A DNA stretch of 29,485 bases, from contig NZ_CALTTX010000029.1 in the NCBI RefSeq assembly GCF_943912325.1, forward strand, positions 1-29,485, given 5' to 3'. Origin of the DNA: an uncultured Microbacterium sp. GTDB taxonomy: Bacteria; Actinomycetota; Actinomycetes; Actinomycetales; Microbacteriaceae. Both the position numbers and the translations under genes were made by a program. The notes beneath the pieces were generated by a model, which did no database searches, was not told the DNA's origin, and saw nothing but the letters and a program-made list of their open reading frames with translations. Below are positions 6,438 to 14,441 of this stretch, one piece after another. How positions within the stretch are numbered: the stretch's first letter is position 1; every line of letters begins with the position of its first letter.

Positions 6438-7561
6438 CCCGCCCCCTGGGAGTCGGCGTCATCGGCGCCGGCGTCATCAGCCAGACGTACCTGACGAATC
6501 TCACATCGTTCCCCGATGTCGACGTCGTGGCCGTCGGCGACCTCCTCCCCGAACGCGCCCGAGCCAAGGCCGACGAGCACGGCATCGCGTCCGCCGGCAC
6601 GCCCGACGACGTGTTGTCGAATCCCGACGTCGACCTGGTCGTGAACCTCACCATTCCGCAGGTTCACGTCGAGGTGTCGGCGGCGGCGATCGCCGCGGGC
6701 AAGCATGTGTGGACCGAGAAGCCGATCGGCCTCGACCGTGACGCCACGCGCGCGCTGCTCGCGCAGGCGGATGCCGCGGGCGTGCGCATCGGTTCGGCGC
6801 CCGACACCCTCCTCGGGCCGGGTTTCCAGACGGCTAAGCGCGCGATCCAGCAGGGCATCATCGGCGAGCCGATGTTCGTGCAGACCTCGTTCCAGACGCA
6901 GGGCCCCGACCTCTGGCATCCGGATCCCGCGTTCCTGTTCGCGCGCGGCGCCGGTCCGCTGCTCGACATGGGTCCCTACTATCTCTCTGCCCTCGTGAGC
7001 CTGCTCGGGCCTGTCGCCTCGGTCGCGGCGCGCGGTTCGCGCCCCCGCGTCGAGCGCACCATCCACACGGGGCCGCGCGCGGGCGGGACGTTCCCCGTCG
7101 AGGTTCCGTCGAGCATCCAGGTGCTGACGTCGTTCGCGGCCGGCCAGCACGGTACGCACCTGCTGAGCTTCGACTCGGCGCTCGAGCGTCACGGCGTGCT
7201 TGAGATCCACGGCACCGAGGGATCGATCGTGCTGCCCGACCCGAACCAGTTCGAGGGGCGGATCGCGTATGTCAAGCCGCTCGGCGTCATTCGCGACGGC
7301 ATGAATTTCGAGCAGGAATGGATCGAGATCCCCAACGAGGGCACGGTCGTCGGCCGAGGCCTCGGCGTGCTCGACATGGCCCGTGCGATCGCCACGAACC
7401 GCCCGCACATCGCGACGGGCGAGCTCGGCTTCCACGTGCTCGATGTCATGCTGTCGGCCGAAGAGTCCGCCTCGACCGGGCAGACGCTCGAGATCGGCAG
7501 TACGGTCGCCCCCGTGCCGCTGCTGCCCGAGGGGTTCGACCCCTTCGAAGCGACGCTGTAG
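6434..7561 (+). CDS. Gfo/Idh/MocA-family NAD(P)-dependent oxidoreductase
   Basis: The 375-residue protein has the N-terminal Rossmann fold at residues 6-16 (GVGVIGAGVIS). The family signature EKPIG is at about 95-99 with the conserved catalytic lysine K96. The C-terminal alpha/beta dimerisation domain contains GPLLDMGPYYLSAL near 175-190. Such enzymes oxidise or reduce sugars, inositols or their derivatives with NAD(P)H. The start overlaps the stop of the isomerase gene (ATGA), so the two act in one pathway and are expressed together. A hairpin follows at 7576-7610. The specific substrate cannot be assigned. Confidence 0.92.
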   Translation: MTRPLGVGVIGAGVISQTYLTNLTSFPDVDVVAVGDLLPERARAKADEHGIASAGTPDDVLSNPDVDLVVNLTIPQVHVEVSAAAIAAGKHVWTEKPIGLDRDATRALLAQADAAGVRIGSAPDTLLGPGFQTAKRAIQQGIIGEPMFVQTSFQTQGPDLWHPDPAFLFARGAGPLLDMGPYYLSALVSLLGPVASVAARGSRPRVERTIHTGPRAGGTFPVEVPSSIQVLTSFAAGQHGTHLLSFDSALERHGVLEIHGTEGSIVLPDPNQFEGRIAYVKPLGVIRDGMNFEQEWIEIPNEGTVVGRGLGVLDMARAIATNRPHIATGELGFHVLDVMLSAEESASTGQTLEIGSTVAPVPLLPEGFDPFEATL

Positions 7562-7575
7562 TCCGTCGCGCGCGC

Positions 7576-7610
7576 GTGCCCCGTGGCGTCTTCTGGATGC
7601 CTTGGGGCAC
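7576..7610 (+). terminator. hairpin after the sugar operon
   Basis: GTGCCCC (7576-7582) pairs with GGGGCAC (7604-7610), and a further GGC/GCC pairing is possible inside. There is no T-run. It lies 15 bases past the dehydrogenase stop and before the mfd promoter, so termination is the natural reading. Confidence 0.35.
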
Positions 7611-7665
7611 ACGTGCGTTCGGCGGCGGTACACGTGCGACCGGCTGTGGTGTCGGAGGGGGCTCG

Positions 7666-7671
7666 TAGACT
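7666..7671 (+). promoter_or_regulatory. -10 box (TAGACT) of the leaderless mfd promoter
   Basis: TAGACT, then TCTCGA, then the GTG start at 7678. The gap of six bases puts the expected transcription start at the start codon, and no Shine-Dalgarno is present. This supports GTG 7678 as the true start of mfd. Confidence 0.65.
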
Positions 7672-7677
7672 TCTCGA

Positions 7678-10600
7678 GTGACACTTTCCGGGATCGTTGA
7701 CGCCCTTTCACGCCCCGAAGCGACCCCGCCCGCAGTCGTTGCGGGAGCACTCGATTCGCGCGCGCCCTTTGCCTCGGCCCTCGAGCGCGCCTCGATCGAC
7801 GCCGATTTCTCGCTCGTCGAGGGGCTCGATGCGCCCCTCCTCGCGGCGCTCCTGCGGGCGCGCGCCGCGACCGGCAAACCCGAGGCGCTCTTCGTCATCG
7901 CGCCGACCGGTCGCCGCGCTGAATCGCTCGGCCCTGCGCTCGAGGCGTTCCTCGCCGAGCCGGGCGCTGCCCCCGTCGAGGTGCTGCACTTTCCCGCGTG
8001 GGAGACCCTGCCCCACGAGCGCCTGAGCCCGAGCGCCGAGACCGTGGGGCGCCGCCTCGAGGTGCTCCGGCGCATCGCCGAGTGGACCGAAACCCCCTCG
8101 GGGCCGCTCGTCGTGACGGCATCCGTTCGCTCCGCGATTCAGCCGATCGCCGCGGGACTCTCTGACGCCGCCCCCATCGTGCTCGCGAAAGGCGCGCGCG
8201 GGTTCGAACTCACCGAGCTCGCCGAGATGCTCGTCGAGCGGGCCTACGCGCGGGTCGACATGGTGTCGCGCCGCGGCGAGTTCGCGCTCCGCGGTGGAAT
8301 CCTCGACGTCTTTCCGCCGAGCGCCGATCACCCGTACCGCATCGACTTCTTCGGCGACGAGGTCGACGATCTGCGCGCGTTCTCGGTTGCCGATCAGCGT
8401 TCGCTTCCGGGTGAGATCGACCGGGTCGAGTTGCTGCCGAGCCGCGAACTGCTGTTGACCGAGAGCGTGCGGCTGCGCGCGGCTGAGCTCGCCGAGAGCC
8501 ACCCGGGCCTCGCCGGCATGTTGACCAAGATGGCCGAGGGAATTCCGGTCGACGGCATGGAATCGCTCACCCCGGCCCTCGTCGACCGGCTCGTGACCCT
8601 CGCCGACTACCTGCCCGAGCGCACCGCGATCGCGCTCGTCGACCCCGAGCGCGCCATCACACGTGCGCGCACGCTCGGCGAGACCAACCGCGAGTTCCTC
8701 GACGCCGCGTGGAACGCCGCCGTCGCGGGGGCCGCGACCCCGATCCAGCTCGAGGGTGGCGACTTCGTGCCGCTGCCGACGCTTCGTGCCGCGGGTGCTG
8801 CACGCGGAGACGTGTGGTGGGAGCTGTCGGCGTTCGATTCGGGCGAAGCGGATGCCGCGGCTGAGGGCCTCGTAGATGAGGCGGCCGCGATCCGTGTCCA
8901 GGCCTCGGCCGTGCCCTCGTTCGCCGGCAACGTCGACGGCGCGACGGCGCACATCAACTCGCTGCTCGCCGAGGAGTGGGCCGTCGTCGTGACGGCCTCG
9001 GGCGCAGGCCTCGCCGACCGAGCCGTCGCCGTGCTCGCCGAACGCGGGATCGCGGCGCGGCGCGTCGACTCCGTGGCATCCATTCCCGAACGCGGCGTCG
9101 CCTCGGTCGTCGTTGCGAGTCTCGAGAGCGGCTTCGAGGCGGCGGGCGCGCGAATCGCCGTCGTGAGCGAGAGCGAGTTCTACGGCCGCACGATCGGCGG
9201 CGACAACCGCGTCGTGAAAAAGCTCGCGTCGCGTCGGCGCAACGTCGTCGACCCGCTGCAGCTCAAGACGGGCGACTTCGTCGTGCACCAGACCCACGGG
9301 ATCGGGCGCTTCGTCGAGCTCGTGCAACGCGAGGTGTCGTCGGGTGGTCGCAACGCCGTCAAGTCACAGCGCGAGTACCTCGTCGTCGAGTACGCGCCGT
9401 CGAAGCGCGGGCATCCGGGCGACAAGCTGTACGTGCCGACCGATCAGCTCGATCAGCTCTCGCGCTACGTCGGGGGAGAGGCGCCGACGCTGTCGAAGAT
9501 GGGCGGCTCGGATTGGGCCGCGGCCAAGGGCAAGGCCCGCAAGGCCGTGCGTGACATCGCGGTCGAACTCGTCAAGCTGTATTCGGCGCGCATGGCGTCG
9601 AAGGGGTACGCCTTTGGGCCTGACACGCCCTGGCAGCGCGAACTCGAAGAGGCGTTCCCGTTCGCCGAGACGCCCGACCAGTTGCAGACGGTCGATGAGA
9701 TCAAGGCCGATATGGAAAAGCCGATCCCCATGGACCGGCTCGTCTCGGGCGATGTCGGTTTCGGCAAGACCGAGGTCGCTGTCCGCGCGGCGTTCAAGGC
9801 GATTCAAGAAGGCAAACAGGTCGCCATGCTCGTGCCGACGACCCTGCTCGTCAAGCAGCACCTCGAGACCTTCACCGAGCGCTTCGCGGGGTTCCCCGTC
9901 AAGGTGCGGGCGCTTTCGCGCTTCCAGACTGACAAAGAGGCGACCGAGATCGTGCGGGGACTCGTCGATGGTTCGATCGACATGGTGATCGGAACCCACC
10001 GCATCCTCACCGAAAAAGTGCGCTTCAAAGACCTCGGCCTCATGATCATCGACGAGGAACAGCGCTTCGGCGTCGAGCACAAAGACGCGCTGAAAAAGCT
10101 CAAGACCAACGTCGACATCCTCGCAATGAGCGCGACGCCCATTCCGCGCACGCTCGAGATGGCGGTCACGGGGATTCGCGAGATGTCGACGCTTCAGACG
10201 CCGCCCGAGGATCGGCATCCGATCCTGTCGTACGTCGGACCCCGCAACGACAAGCAGATCGCCGCCGCGATCCGCCGCGAGTTGCTGCGCGAGGGGCAGG
10301 TGTTTTTCGTGCATAACCGCGTGCAGTCGATTCAGCGGGTCGCGGCCGAGCTTGCCGAGATCGTGCCCGAAGCGCGTATCGCCGTCGCGCACGGGCAGAT
10401 GGGGGAGCACGCACTCGAAGAGGTCGTCGACGGCTTCTGGGAGCGCAAGTTCGACGTGCTCGTCTCGACGACGATCATCGAGACGGGCCTCGACATCTCG
10501 AACGCCAACACGATCATCATCGATCGCGCCGACAAGTACGGCCTCTCGCAGCTGCACCAGTTGCGCGGTCGCGTCGGGCGTGGGCGCGAGCGCGCGTACG

Positions 10601-11412
10601 CGTACTTCCTCTACGACGAGGGAAAGCCCATCTCTGAGACCGCCGCCGATCGGCTCGAGACGATCGCGGTCAACAACGATCTCGGTTCGGGCATGCAGGT
10701 CGCGCTGAAAGACCTCGAGCTGCGCGGCGCGGGCAATCTGCTCGGCGCCGAGCAGGCGGGGCACATCGCGGGGGTCGGGTTCGACCTGTACCTGCGCATG
10801 ATCGGCGAGGCCGTGCAGACCTTCCGCGGCGAAGACGTCGAGGGGCAGACCGAGCTGCGGCTCGAACTACCCGTGCAGGCGCGGATTCCCGAGAGCTATA
10901 TCGACTCCGAGCGCTTGCGCCTCGAGGCGTACCAAAAGCTCTCGGCGGCGGCCGTCGCGACGGCCGAAGACGACGCGATTGACCGCGTCATCGAAGAGCT
11001 CACCGATCGCTACGGCACCCCGCCCGCCGAAGTGCAGGGGCTCGTCGACGTCGCGCGCTTGCGCCGTCGCGCCGGCCGCGCGGGGCTCGCCGACGTCGTC
11101 GCGATGGGGCCGAACCTGCGCGTCGCGCCCGCGAACCTGCCCGACTCGCTGCGCGTGCGCATGCAGCGCCTCTACCCCAAGGCGAAGCTCGTCGCCTCGG
11201 GCGAGGCGCTCGTCGTGCCGCTGCCGACGGGCGAGCCAGCGCGAATCGGCACGGGGTTCGAGCCCGTCTCCGACGCCGAGCTGCTCGCATGGGTCGGGCA
11301 GTTGCTCACGGCGCTGTTCCCCGAGCCGGTCGCCGCGAAAGAGCCAGCGTCCGTGAATGACGCGGGAGTGGATGCCGGGACTCACGCCGCGACCGAGGCG
11401 GACGCGCGATGA
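7678..11412 (+). CDS. mfd: transcription-repair coupling factor
   Basis: Mfd removes RNA polymerase stalled at DNA lesions and recruits UvrA. The 1244-residue protein is full length. The N-terminal UvrB-homology region covers about residues 20-350 (with LHFPAWETLPHERLSP and RGGILDVFPP). The RNA-polymerase-interacting CarD-like domain is about 526-625 (LKTGDFVVHQTHGIGRF). The translocase has Walker A GDVGFGKTE near 690, DEEQ at about 792-795, SATPIPRTL, and motif VI RGRVGRGRERAY near 963. The C-terminal TRCF domain starts near 1061. The GTG start is supported by the leaderless -10 box. The last four bases overlap the next gene (ATGA). Confidence 0.98.
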   Translation: MTLSGIVDALSRPEATPPAVVAGALDSRAPFASALERASIDADFSLVEGLDAPLLAALLRARAATGKPEALFVIAPTGRRAESLGPALEAFLAEPGAAPVEVLHFPAWETLPHERLSPSAETVGRRLEVLRRIAEWTETPSGPLVVTASVRSAIQPIAAGLSDAAPIVLAKGARGFELTELAEMLVERAYARVDMVSRRGEFALRGGILDVFPPSADHPYRIDFFGDEVDDLRAFSVADQRSLPGEIDRVELLPSRELLLTESVRLRAAELAESHPGLAGMLTKMAEGIPVDGMESLTPALVDRLVTLADYLPERTAIALVDPERAITRARTLGETNREFLDAAWNAAVAGAATPIQLEGGDFVPLPTLRAAGAARGDVWWELSAFDSGEADAAAEGLVDEAAAIRVQASAVPSFAGNVDGATAHINSLLAEEWAVVVTASGAGLADRAVAVLAERGIAARRVDSVASIPERGVASVVVASLESGFEAAGARIAVVSESEFYGRTIGGDNRVVKKLASRRRNVVDPLQLKTGDFVVHQTHGIGRFVELVQREVSSGGRNAVKSQREYLVVEYAPSKRGHPGDKLYVPTDQLDQLSRYVGGEAPTLSKMGGSDWAAAKGKARKAVRDIAVELVKLYSARMASKGYAFGPDTPWQRELEEAFPFAETPDQLQTVDEIKADMEKPIPMDRLVSGDVGFGKTEVAVRAAFKAIQEGKQVAMLVPTTLLVKQHLETFTERFAGFPVKVRALSRFQTDKEATEIVRGLVDGSIDMVIGTHRILTEKVRFKDLGLMIIDEEQRFGVEHKDALKKLKTNVDILAMSATPIPRTLEMAVTGIREMSTLQTPPEDRHPILSYVGPRNDKQIAAAIRRELLREGQVFFVHNRVQSIQRVAAELAEIVPEARIAVAHGQMGEHALEEVVDGFWERKFDVLVSTTIIETGLDISNANTIIIDRADKYGLSQLHQLRGRVGRGRERAYAYFLYDEGKPISETAADRLETIAVNNDLGSGMQVALKDLELRGAGNLLGAEQAGHIAGVGFDLYLRMIGEAVQTFRGEDVEGQTELRLELPVQARIPESYIDSERLRLEAYQKLSAAAVATAEDDAIDRVIEELTDRYGTPPAEVQGLVDVARLRRRAGRAGLADVVAMGPNLRVAPANLPDSLRVRMQRLYPKAKLVASGEALVVPLPTGEPARIGTGFEPVSDAELLAWVGQLLTALFPEPVAAKEPASVNDAGVDAGTHAATEADAR

Positions 11413-12203
11413 CCGCGCTCGTGTCGTACTCGAGCGCCAGCCCTCGGCACTCCGAACGGTTCGCGCAGACGCTACGCGGACTCGCCGAGGGAGCCGCCCG
11501 TGCGGCGGGCGAGGTCGGGTTGGACGTTGCGTGGGTGAACGCGAGCGAAGGATTCGCGGATGCCGACGCTGAGGCATCCGCCCGCGTCGATGCAGCCTCG
11601 GGGGTGATCGTGCTCGGCGGGGCCGACGTCGATCCGGCGCTCTACGGCGAGCAGCCCTATGGCGCACATTTGGACTCCGCCGATGCCGGCGCCGATCGGT
11701 TCGAGGCGGCGCTCATTCGCCAGGCGATCGCGCAAGGCAAGCCCGTCTTCGCGATCTGTCGCGGTGCGCAAGTGCTCAACGTCGCGCTCGGCGGCACGCT
11801 CGTGCAAGACCTCGGCACGGGCGTGCACACGCGGCCCGAGCCCGAGAGCGCGGAGCCCGAGAGCGCCGAGCCCGAGAGCGCCGAGCCCGAAAGCGCCGAG
11901 CCCGAGATCCCCGCGCCCGGCATGCTCGAGCACGAGGTCTCGGTCGCGCCGGGCTCGCGCCTCGCCCAGATCGTCGGCGCAGGGGTGCACACCGTGCGCT
12001 CGAGCCATCACCAGGCGGTCGACCGGCCCGGCGACGGGCTCGTCGTCACGGCGCGCGCCGCCGACGGCGTCGTCGAAGCGGTCGAGCTGCCCGGCTCCTG
12101 GGTCGTCGGTGTGCAGTGGCACCCCGAAGATGCGGGCGCCGATCCGGCTATGCTCCGCGCGCTGTTGGCGGACTTTGCACGAGAGGCCGCGCGGCCTCTC
12201 TGA
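11409..12203 (+). CDS. class-I glutamine amidotransferase-like hydrolase (gamma-glutamyl-GABA hydrolase / PuuD type)
   Basis: The 264-residue protein belongs to peptidase family C26. The nucleophile is C117 in FAICRGAQVLN, with H238 and E240 in VQWHPED completing the triad. VLGGADVDPALYG and the RSSHHQAVDRPG segment match PuuD-type enzymes that cleave gamma-glutamyl amides such as gamma-glutamyl-GABA. An Ala/Glu/Pro/Ser insertion made of PESAE repeats (about residues 145-165) sits between the catalytic Cys and the HEVSV strand and is not part of the usual fold. No other putrescine-catabolism gene is nearby, so the substrate is uncertain. Translation is coupled to mfd by an ATGA overlap, and a palindrome covers the last codons. 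Confidence 0.87.
   Translation: MTALVSYSSASPRHSERFAQTLRGLAEGAARAAGEVGLDVAWVNASEGFADADAEASARVDAASGVIVLGGADVDPALYGEQPYGAHLDSADAGADRFEAALIRQAIAQGKPVFAICRGAQVLNVALGGTLVQDLGTGVHTRPEPESAEPESAEPESAEPESAEPEIPAPGMLEHEVSVAPGSRLAQIVGAGVHTVRSSHHQAVDRPGDGLVVTARAADGVVEAVELPGSWVVGVQWHPEDAGADPAMLRALLADFAREAARPL
11841..11909 (+). repeat. in-frame 15-bp tandem repeat (PESAE units) within the hydrolase gene
   Basis: The unit CCCGAGAGCGCCGAG starts at 11841, 11856, 11871 and 11886, followed by a partial fifth copy at 11901. First and fourth copies differ by one base each. Each unit encodes PESAE. The repeat number is likely to vary by slippage without breaking the frame. Confidence 0.9.
12181..12200. terminator. 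20-bp perfect palindrome over the end of the hydrolase gene
   Basis: GAGAGGCCGC followed by its exact complement GCGGCCTCTC ends one base before the TGA at 12201. The convergent monooxygenase relic ends at 12204. A hairpin here, inside the coding sequence of one gene and at the 3' end of the other, is a plausible bidirectional terminator, although no T-run is present. Confidence 0.5.
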
Positions 12204-12611
12204 TCAGCGCGCGCACCGCCCGAACCGCACGTGCTCGGGGCGCACGCCCATACCGACGAAGCGCCCGACGAGGTGGCCGACGCCCGGCACACGCGGCGCG
12301 ACCTGCAGCAGCCACGGCAACGGCCGCTCGGGGTCGGTGTTGGCGAGAAATCTCTGCAACACACGTTGAACGCGCTGCGTGATCGCGGCGGGGAACGCTC
12401 GGCGCCGCTGCACGGCGCGCAGCTCGCGCGTGGTCGGGGTGCGCCCCGCGGCGAGGATCGGACCGATGAGGTTCGCTGTGGCGACGGCATCCTGAATCGC
12501 GAGATTGATCCCGACGCCGCCCGCGGGAGACATCGGACCGCCGCCGACGACGAGACAATCGGTGTGGAGTTCGTGGGCGGGAATGGGTTCGGGGAACCGT
12601 GTCGTATTCAT
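12204..12611 (-). pseudogene. FAD-dependent monooxygenase remnant with internal deletion
   Basis: The open frame encodes only 135 residues, yet it contains both ends of a flavin monooxygenase of about 400 residues. The N-terminal dinucleotide motif DCLVVGGGP (residues about 18-26) is joined directly to MSPAGGVGINLAIQDAVATA. The latter normally follows the GDAAH motif near residue 290-300 and binds the FAD ribityl and pyrophosphate. The C-terminal helices then follow intact. Everything between (rest of the FAD domain and the substrate domain, roughly 270-290 residues) is missing, with the frame preserved. It cannot fold as a hydroxylase. The junction lies near 12530-12537. It remains divergent from a TetR gene that probably once controlled it. 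An assembly or mis-joining error is the alternative. Confidence 0.8.
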
Positions 12612-12616
12612 GACTC

Positions 12617-12643
12617 GACAATCGCGCCGCTTCGGCGCATGAT
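12617..12643. promoter_or_regulatory. divergent promoters and inverted repeat between monooxygenase remnant and TetR gene
   Basis: GCGCCG (12624-12629), CTT, CGGCGC (12633-12638) is a 6-bp inverted repeat, a candidate operator. CATGAT at 12638-12643 lies six bases before the GTG at 12650. GATTGT on the minus strand (12623-12618) lies six bases before the ATG at 12611. Both genes therefore look leaderless in a gap of only 38 bases. Confidence 0.4.
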
Positions 12644-12649
12644 CGGCGT

Positions 12650-13228
12650 GTGGTCAATTCTGACGTCGATCGTCGGCGCGGTCGCCCGCGCGGCGCATCC
12701 GATACGCGAGAACGGCTGATTCAGGCGGCTAGAAGCGCGATCGAGGGTGGTGAGGGCGCAGCGTTTTCGGCGCGAGCGATCGCGCGCGAGGTGGGCGTCA
12801 GTCACACCCTGGTCAATTACCACTTCGGGTCGCTCGCCGGCCTGCGCGCGGCTGCCTTCGCCGTCGCGATTGCGCCGCACACGCTCGTCGTGCGCTCCAC
12901 GCGCGCCGATGGAACGGTCGATATCGCGGCACTCGCGCGCGCGTTCCTCGGGGCGTGGGAGCATCCGCGCCTCGGCCCGCACCTCGCGGCGCAGGCCCGC
13001 CGCGTCGCGTCGTCCGAGGCGTACGCCGCAGCCTTCTCGACGTACCTCGAATCCGCCGTTTTCGGAGCGCTCGTCGGTCCCCTCGGGGTCGCGCCGGCGC
13101 GCCGAGCGGCGCTCGCGTTCGTTGGCACGGTGTTCGCCCGCTACGTGCTGCGTGTGCCGATCGTTGCCGACCTCGACACGGCGACGCTCGTCCGCCAGCT
13201 CACGGCGATGGTCGCGGCACCCCGCTAA
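12650..13228 (+). CDS. TetR/AcrR-family transcriptional regulator
   Basis: The 192-residue protein starts with a basic arm (DRRRGRPRGASDTRERL). The TetR helix-turn-helix follows at about residues 20-65, ending in SARAIAREVGVSHTLVNYHFGS. The C-terminal effector domain (TetR_C-like, with VFGALVGPLGVAPARRAALAF) is all-helical. The GTG at 12650 has no ribosome site but a CATGAT hexamer six bases upstream. Orientation and the shared 38-bp gap suggest that it regulated the divergent flavoprotein, whose gene is now deleted internally. What it controls today is unknown. It is convergent with the DUF2087 gene 38 bases downstream. Confidence 0.9.
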   Translation: MVNSDVDRRRGRPRGASDTRERLIQAARSAIEGGEGAAFSARAIAREVGVSHTLVNYHFGSLAGLRAAAFAVAIAPHTLVVRSTRADGTVDIAALARAFLGAWEHPRLGPHLAAQARRVASSEAYAAAFSTYLESAVFGALVGPLGVAPARRAALAFVGTVFARYVLRVPIVADLDTATLVRQLTAMVAAPR

Positions 13229-13266
13229 CCCGCACCCGTTAGGCAGCGCTACAAAAGACCGCGCGC

Positions 13267-13779
13267 TCAGGCATCCGCCAGCGCATACTCCGACCCCGCC
13301 CGCGTGCGCTCGACCAGGCCTTCGTCGACGAGGTATCGGCGCAGCGCCGCCGCGTCGTCGCTGACCCGCGCGAGCCGCTCGCCAAACGCGCGTTCATCGA
13401 CGACGTCGCCGGGCGACAGCACCGCGTGCGCGATGTGTTCGAGCAGTGCGCGACGATCAGACGCGGCGGACGGGTAGCGATCGATCCGGCCATCGGCGCG
13501 CAGGAAGCGATGGATGCCGGTCGGTCGGGCAGCCCGCGGCGCCGCCGCGAGCACACGCGAGAATACCGCGGTGTCGAGCGTCGGCCCAGGGTCGCCGTCG
13601 GCCACGAGTCCCGCGGCGATCAGCCGGTCGAGGGCATGGCGTCGCCTCGACGCCGAAAGCGCGGGCGCGGCGCCCGCCTCGTCGAGCGCGATCTCGGCGA
13701 ACACGCGCCGCGCCGCCGGGTCACCGAGGGCCGCGATGACGGGTCGCCATGCCTCGGGCGAAGCATCGGGCATGGTCAT
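13267..13779 (-). CDS. DUF2087-containing ArsR-like transcriptional regulator
   Basis: The 170-residue protein has an N-terminal winged-helix-like part (AWRPVIAALGDPAARRVFAEI, then ASRRRHALDRLIAAGLV), as in ArsR-type regulators. The C-terminal DUF2087 domain has its typical order: DGRIDRYPSAASDRRALLEHI, then DERAFGERL, then AALRRYLVDEGLVERT and GSEYAL. The ATG at 13779 is supported by TAGGCT six bases upstream; a second ATG two codons in is possible. It follows the YdcF-type gene by 23 bases in the same direction but has its own -10 box. The effector and target are unknown. Confidence 0.8.
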   Translation of the reverse strand: MTMPDASPEAWRPVIAALGDPAARRVFAEIALDEAGAAPALSASRRRHALDRLIAAGLVADGDPGPTLDTAVFSRVLAAAPRAARPTGIHRFLRADGRIDRYPSAASDRRALLEHIAHAVLSPGDVVDERAFGERLARVSDDAAALRRYLVDEGLVERTRAGSEYALADA

Positions 13780-13785
13780 CCCGCC

Positions 13786-13791
13786 AGCCTA
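13786..13791 (-). promoter_or_regulatory. -10 box (TAGGCT) of a leaderless promoter
   Basis: TAGGCT on the minus strand, then GGCGGG, then ATG 13779. It is identical in hexamer and spacing to the site at 4746-4751. Confidence 0.5.
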
Positions 13792-13802
13792 TGGCGCGTG
13801 CC

Positions 13803-14441
13803 TCACAGGTTCGACCGTGCCCGCCGTCGGCGCCGCGTGAGGCCCGCCCACGCGACGACGGCCGCGGCGGGCTTCAGCCAGAGCGCTTCACCCCAGCGGT
13901 GGTCATCGGCCGGAGCGAGGCGCTCGGCGAGACCCGGGTGGTGCCGCCGCGCGTACTCGCGAGCCTTGAGCGCGTGCAGGGGGTTCGACGCGATCCGCAC
14001 GACGTCGAAGCCTTCGACGAGTGGCGCGCTGTTGTCGATGTTCTCGGCGGTGTTGCGACTGCCGTCTTCGATCACGATCTCGCCGTGCCAGCCCGCCTCG
14101 CGCGCGGCGACTGCGAGCAGCCGAGCCTCGGGGACGACGCTGTGCACTCCACCACCCGAGCAGATGAGCACCGTGCGAGCCGCCGTGGGGTTGACCGATC
14201 GCAACGCGATCCGCACGCGGAAGCGGTTGACGGCGTTCGGGCGGGTTCCGGTATTGCCGAACCCGAGCACGACGATCGCCTCGCTATGGCGGCGATCAAG
14301 GTCGACGTCACCGCCGACTGCGACCGCGCGCCCCAGCATCCGTCGCGATGCCTGCCACTCGACGACTTCGCTCGCGAGCACGACGACCGCCGCGAACGCG
14401 CCAGCGACCGCCGCGACAGCGGTCGCGCGCGACACGATCAC
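13803..14441 (-). CDS. YdcF/SanA/ElyC-family (DUF218) protein
   Basis: The 212-residue protein begins with a membrane anchor (residues about 5-25, TAVAAVAGAFAAVVVLASEV). A DUF218 domain follows, with AIVVLGFGNTG, the SGGGVHS loop, and EDGSRNTAENIDNS, which carries the conserved E...NT.EN motif. DUF218 proteins are linked to envelope polymer metabolism or S-adenosylmethionine binding (YdcF), but no single reaction is established. The start is a GTG at 14441 that overlaps the PEP carboxylase stop (GTGA), so it is translationally coupled to ppc. No functional link between the two is obvious. Confidence 0.85.
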   Translation of the reverse strand: MIVSRATAVAAVAGAFAAVVVLASEVVEWQASRRMLGRAVAVGGDVDLDRRHSEAIVVLGFGNTGTRPNAVNRFRVRIALRSVNPTAARTVLICSGGGVHSVVPEARLLAVAAREAGWHGEIVIEDGSRNTAENIDNSAPLVEGFDVVRIASNPLHALKAREYARRHHPGLAERLAPADDHRWGEALWLKPAAAVVAWAGLTRRRRRARSNL

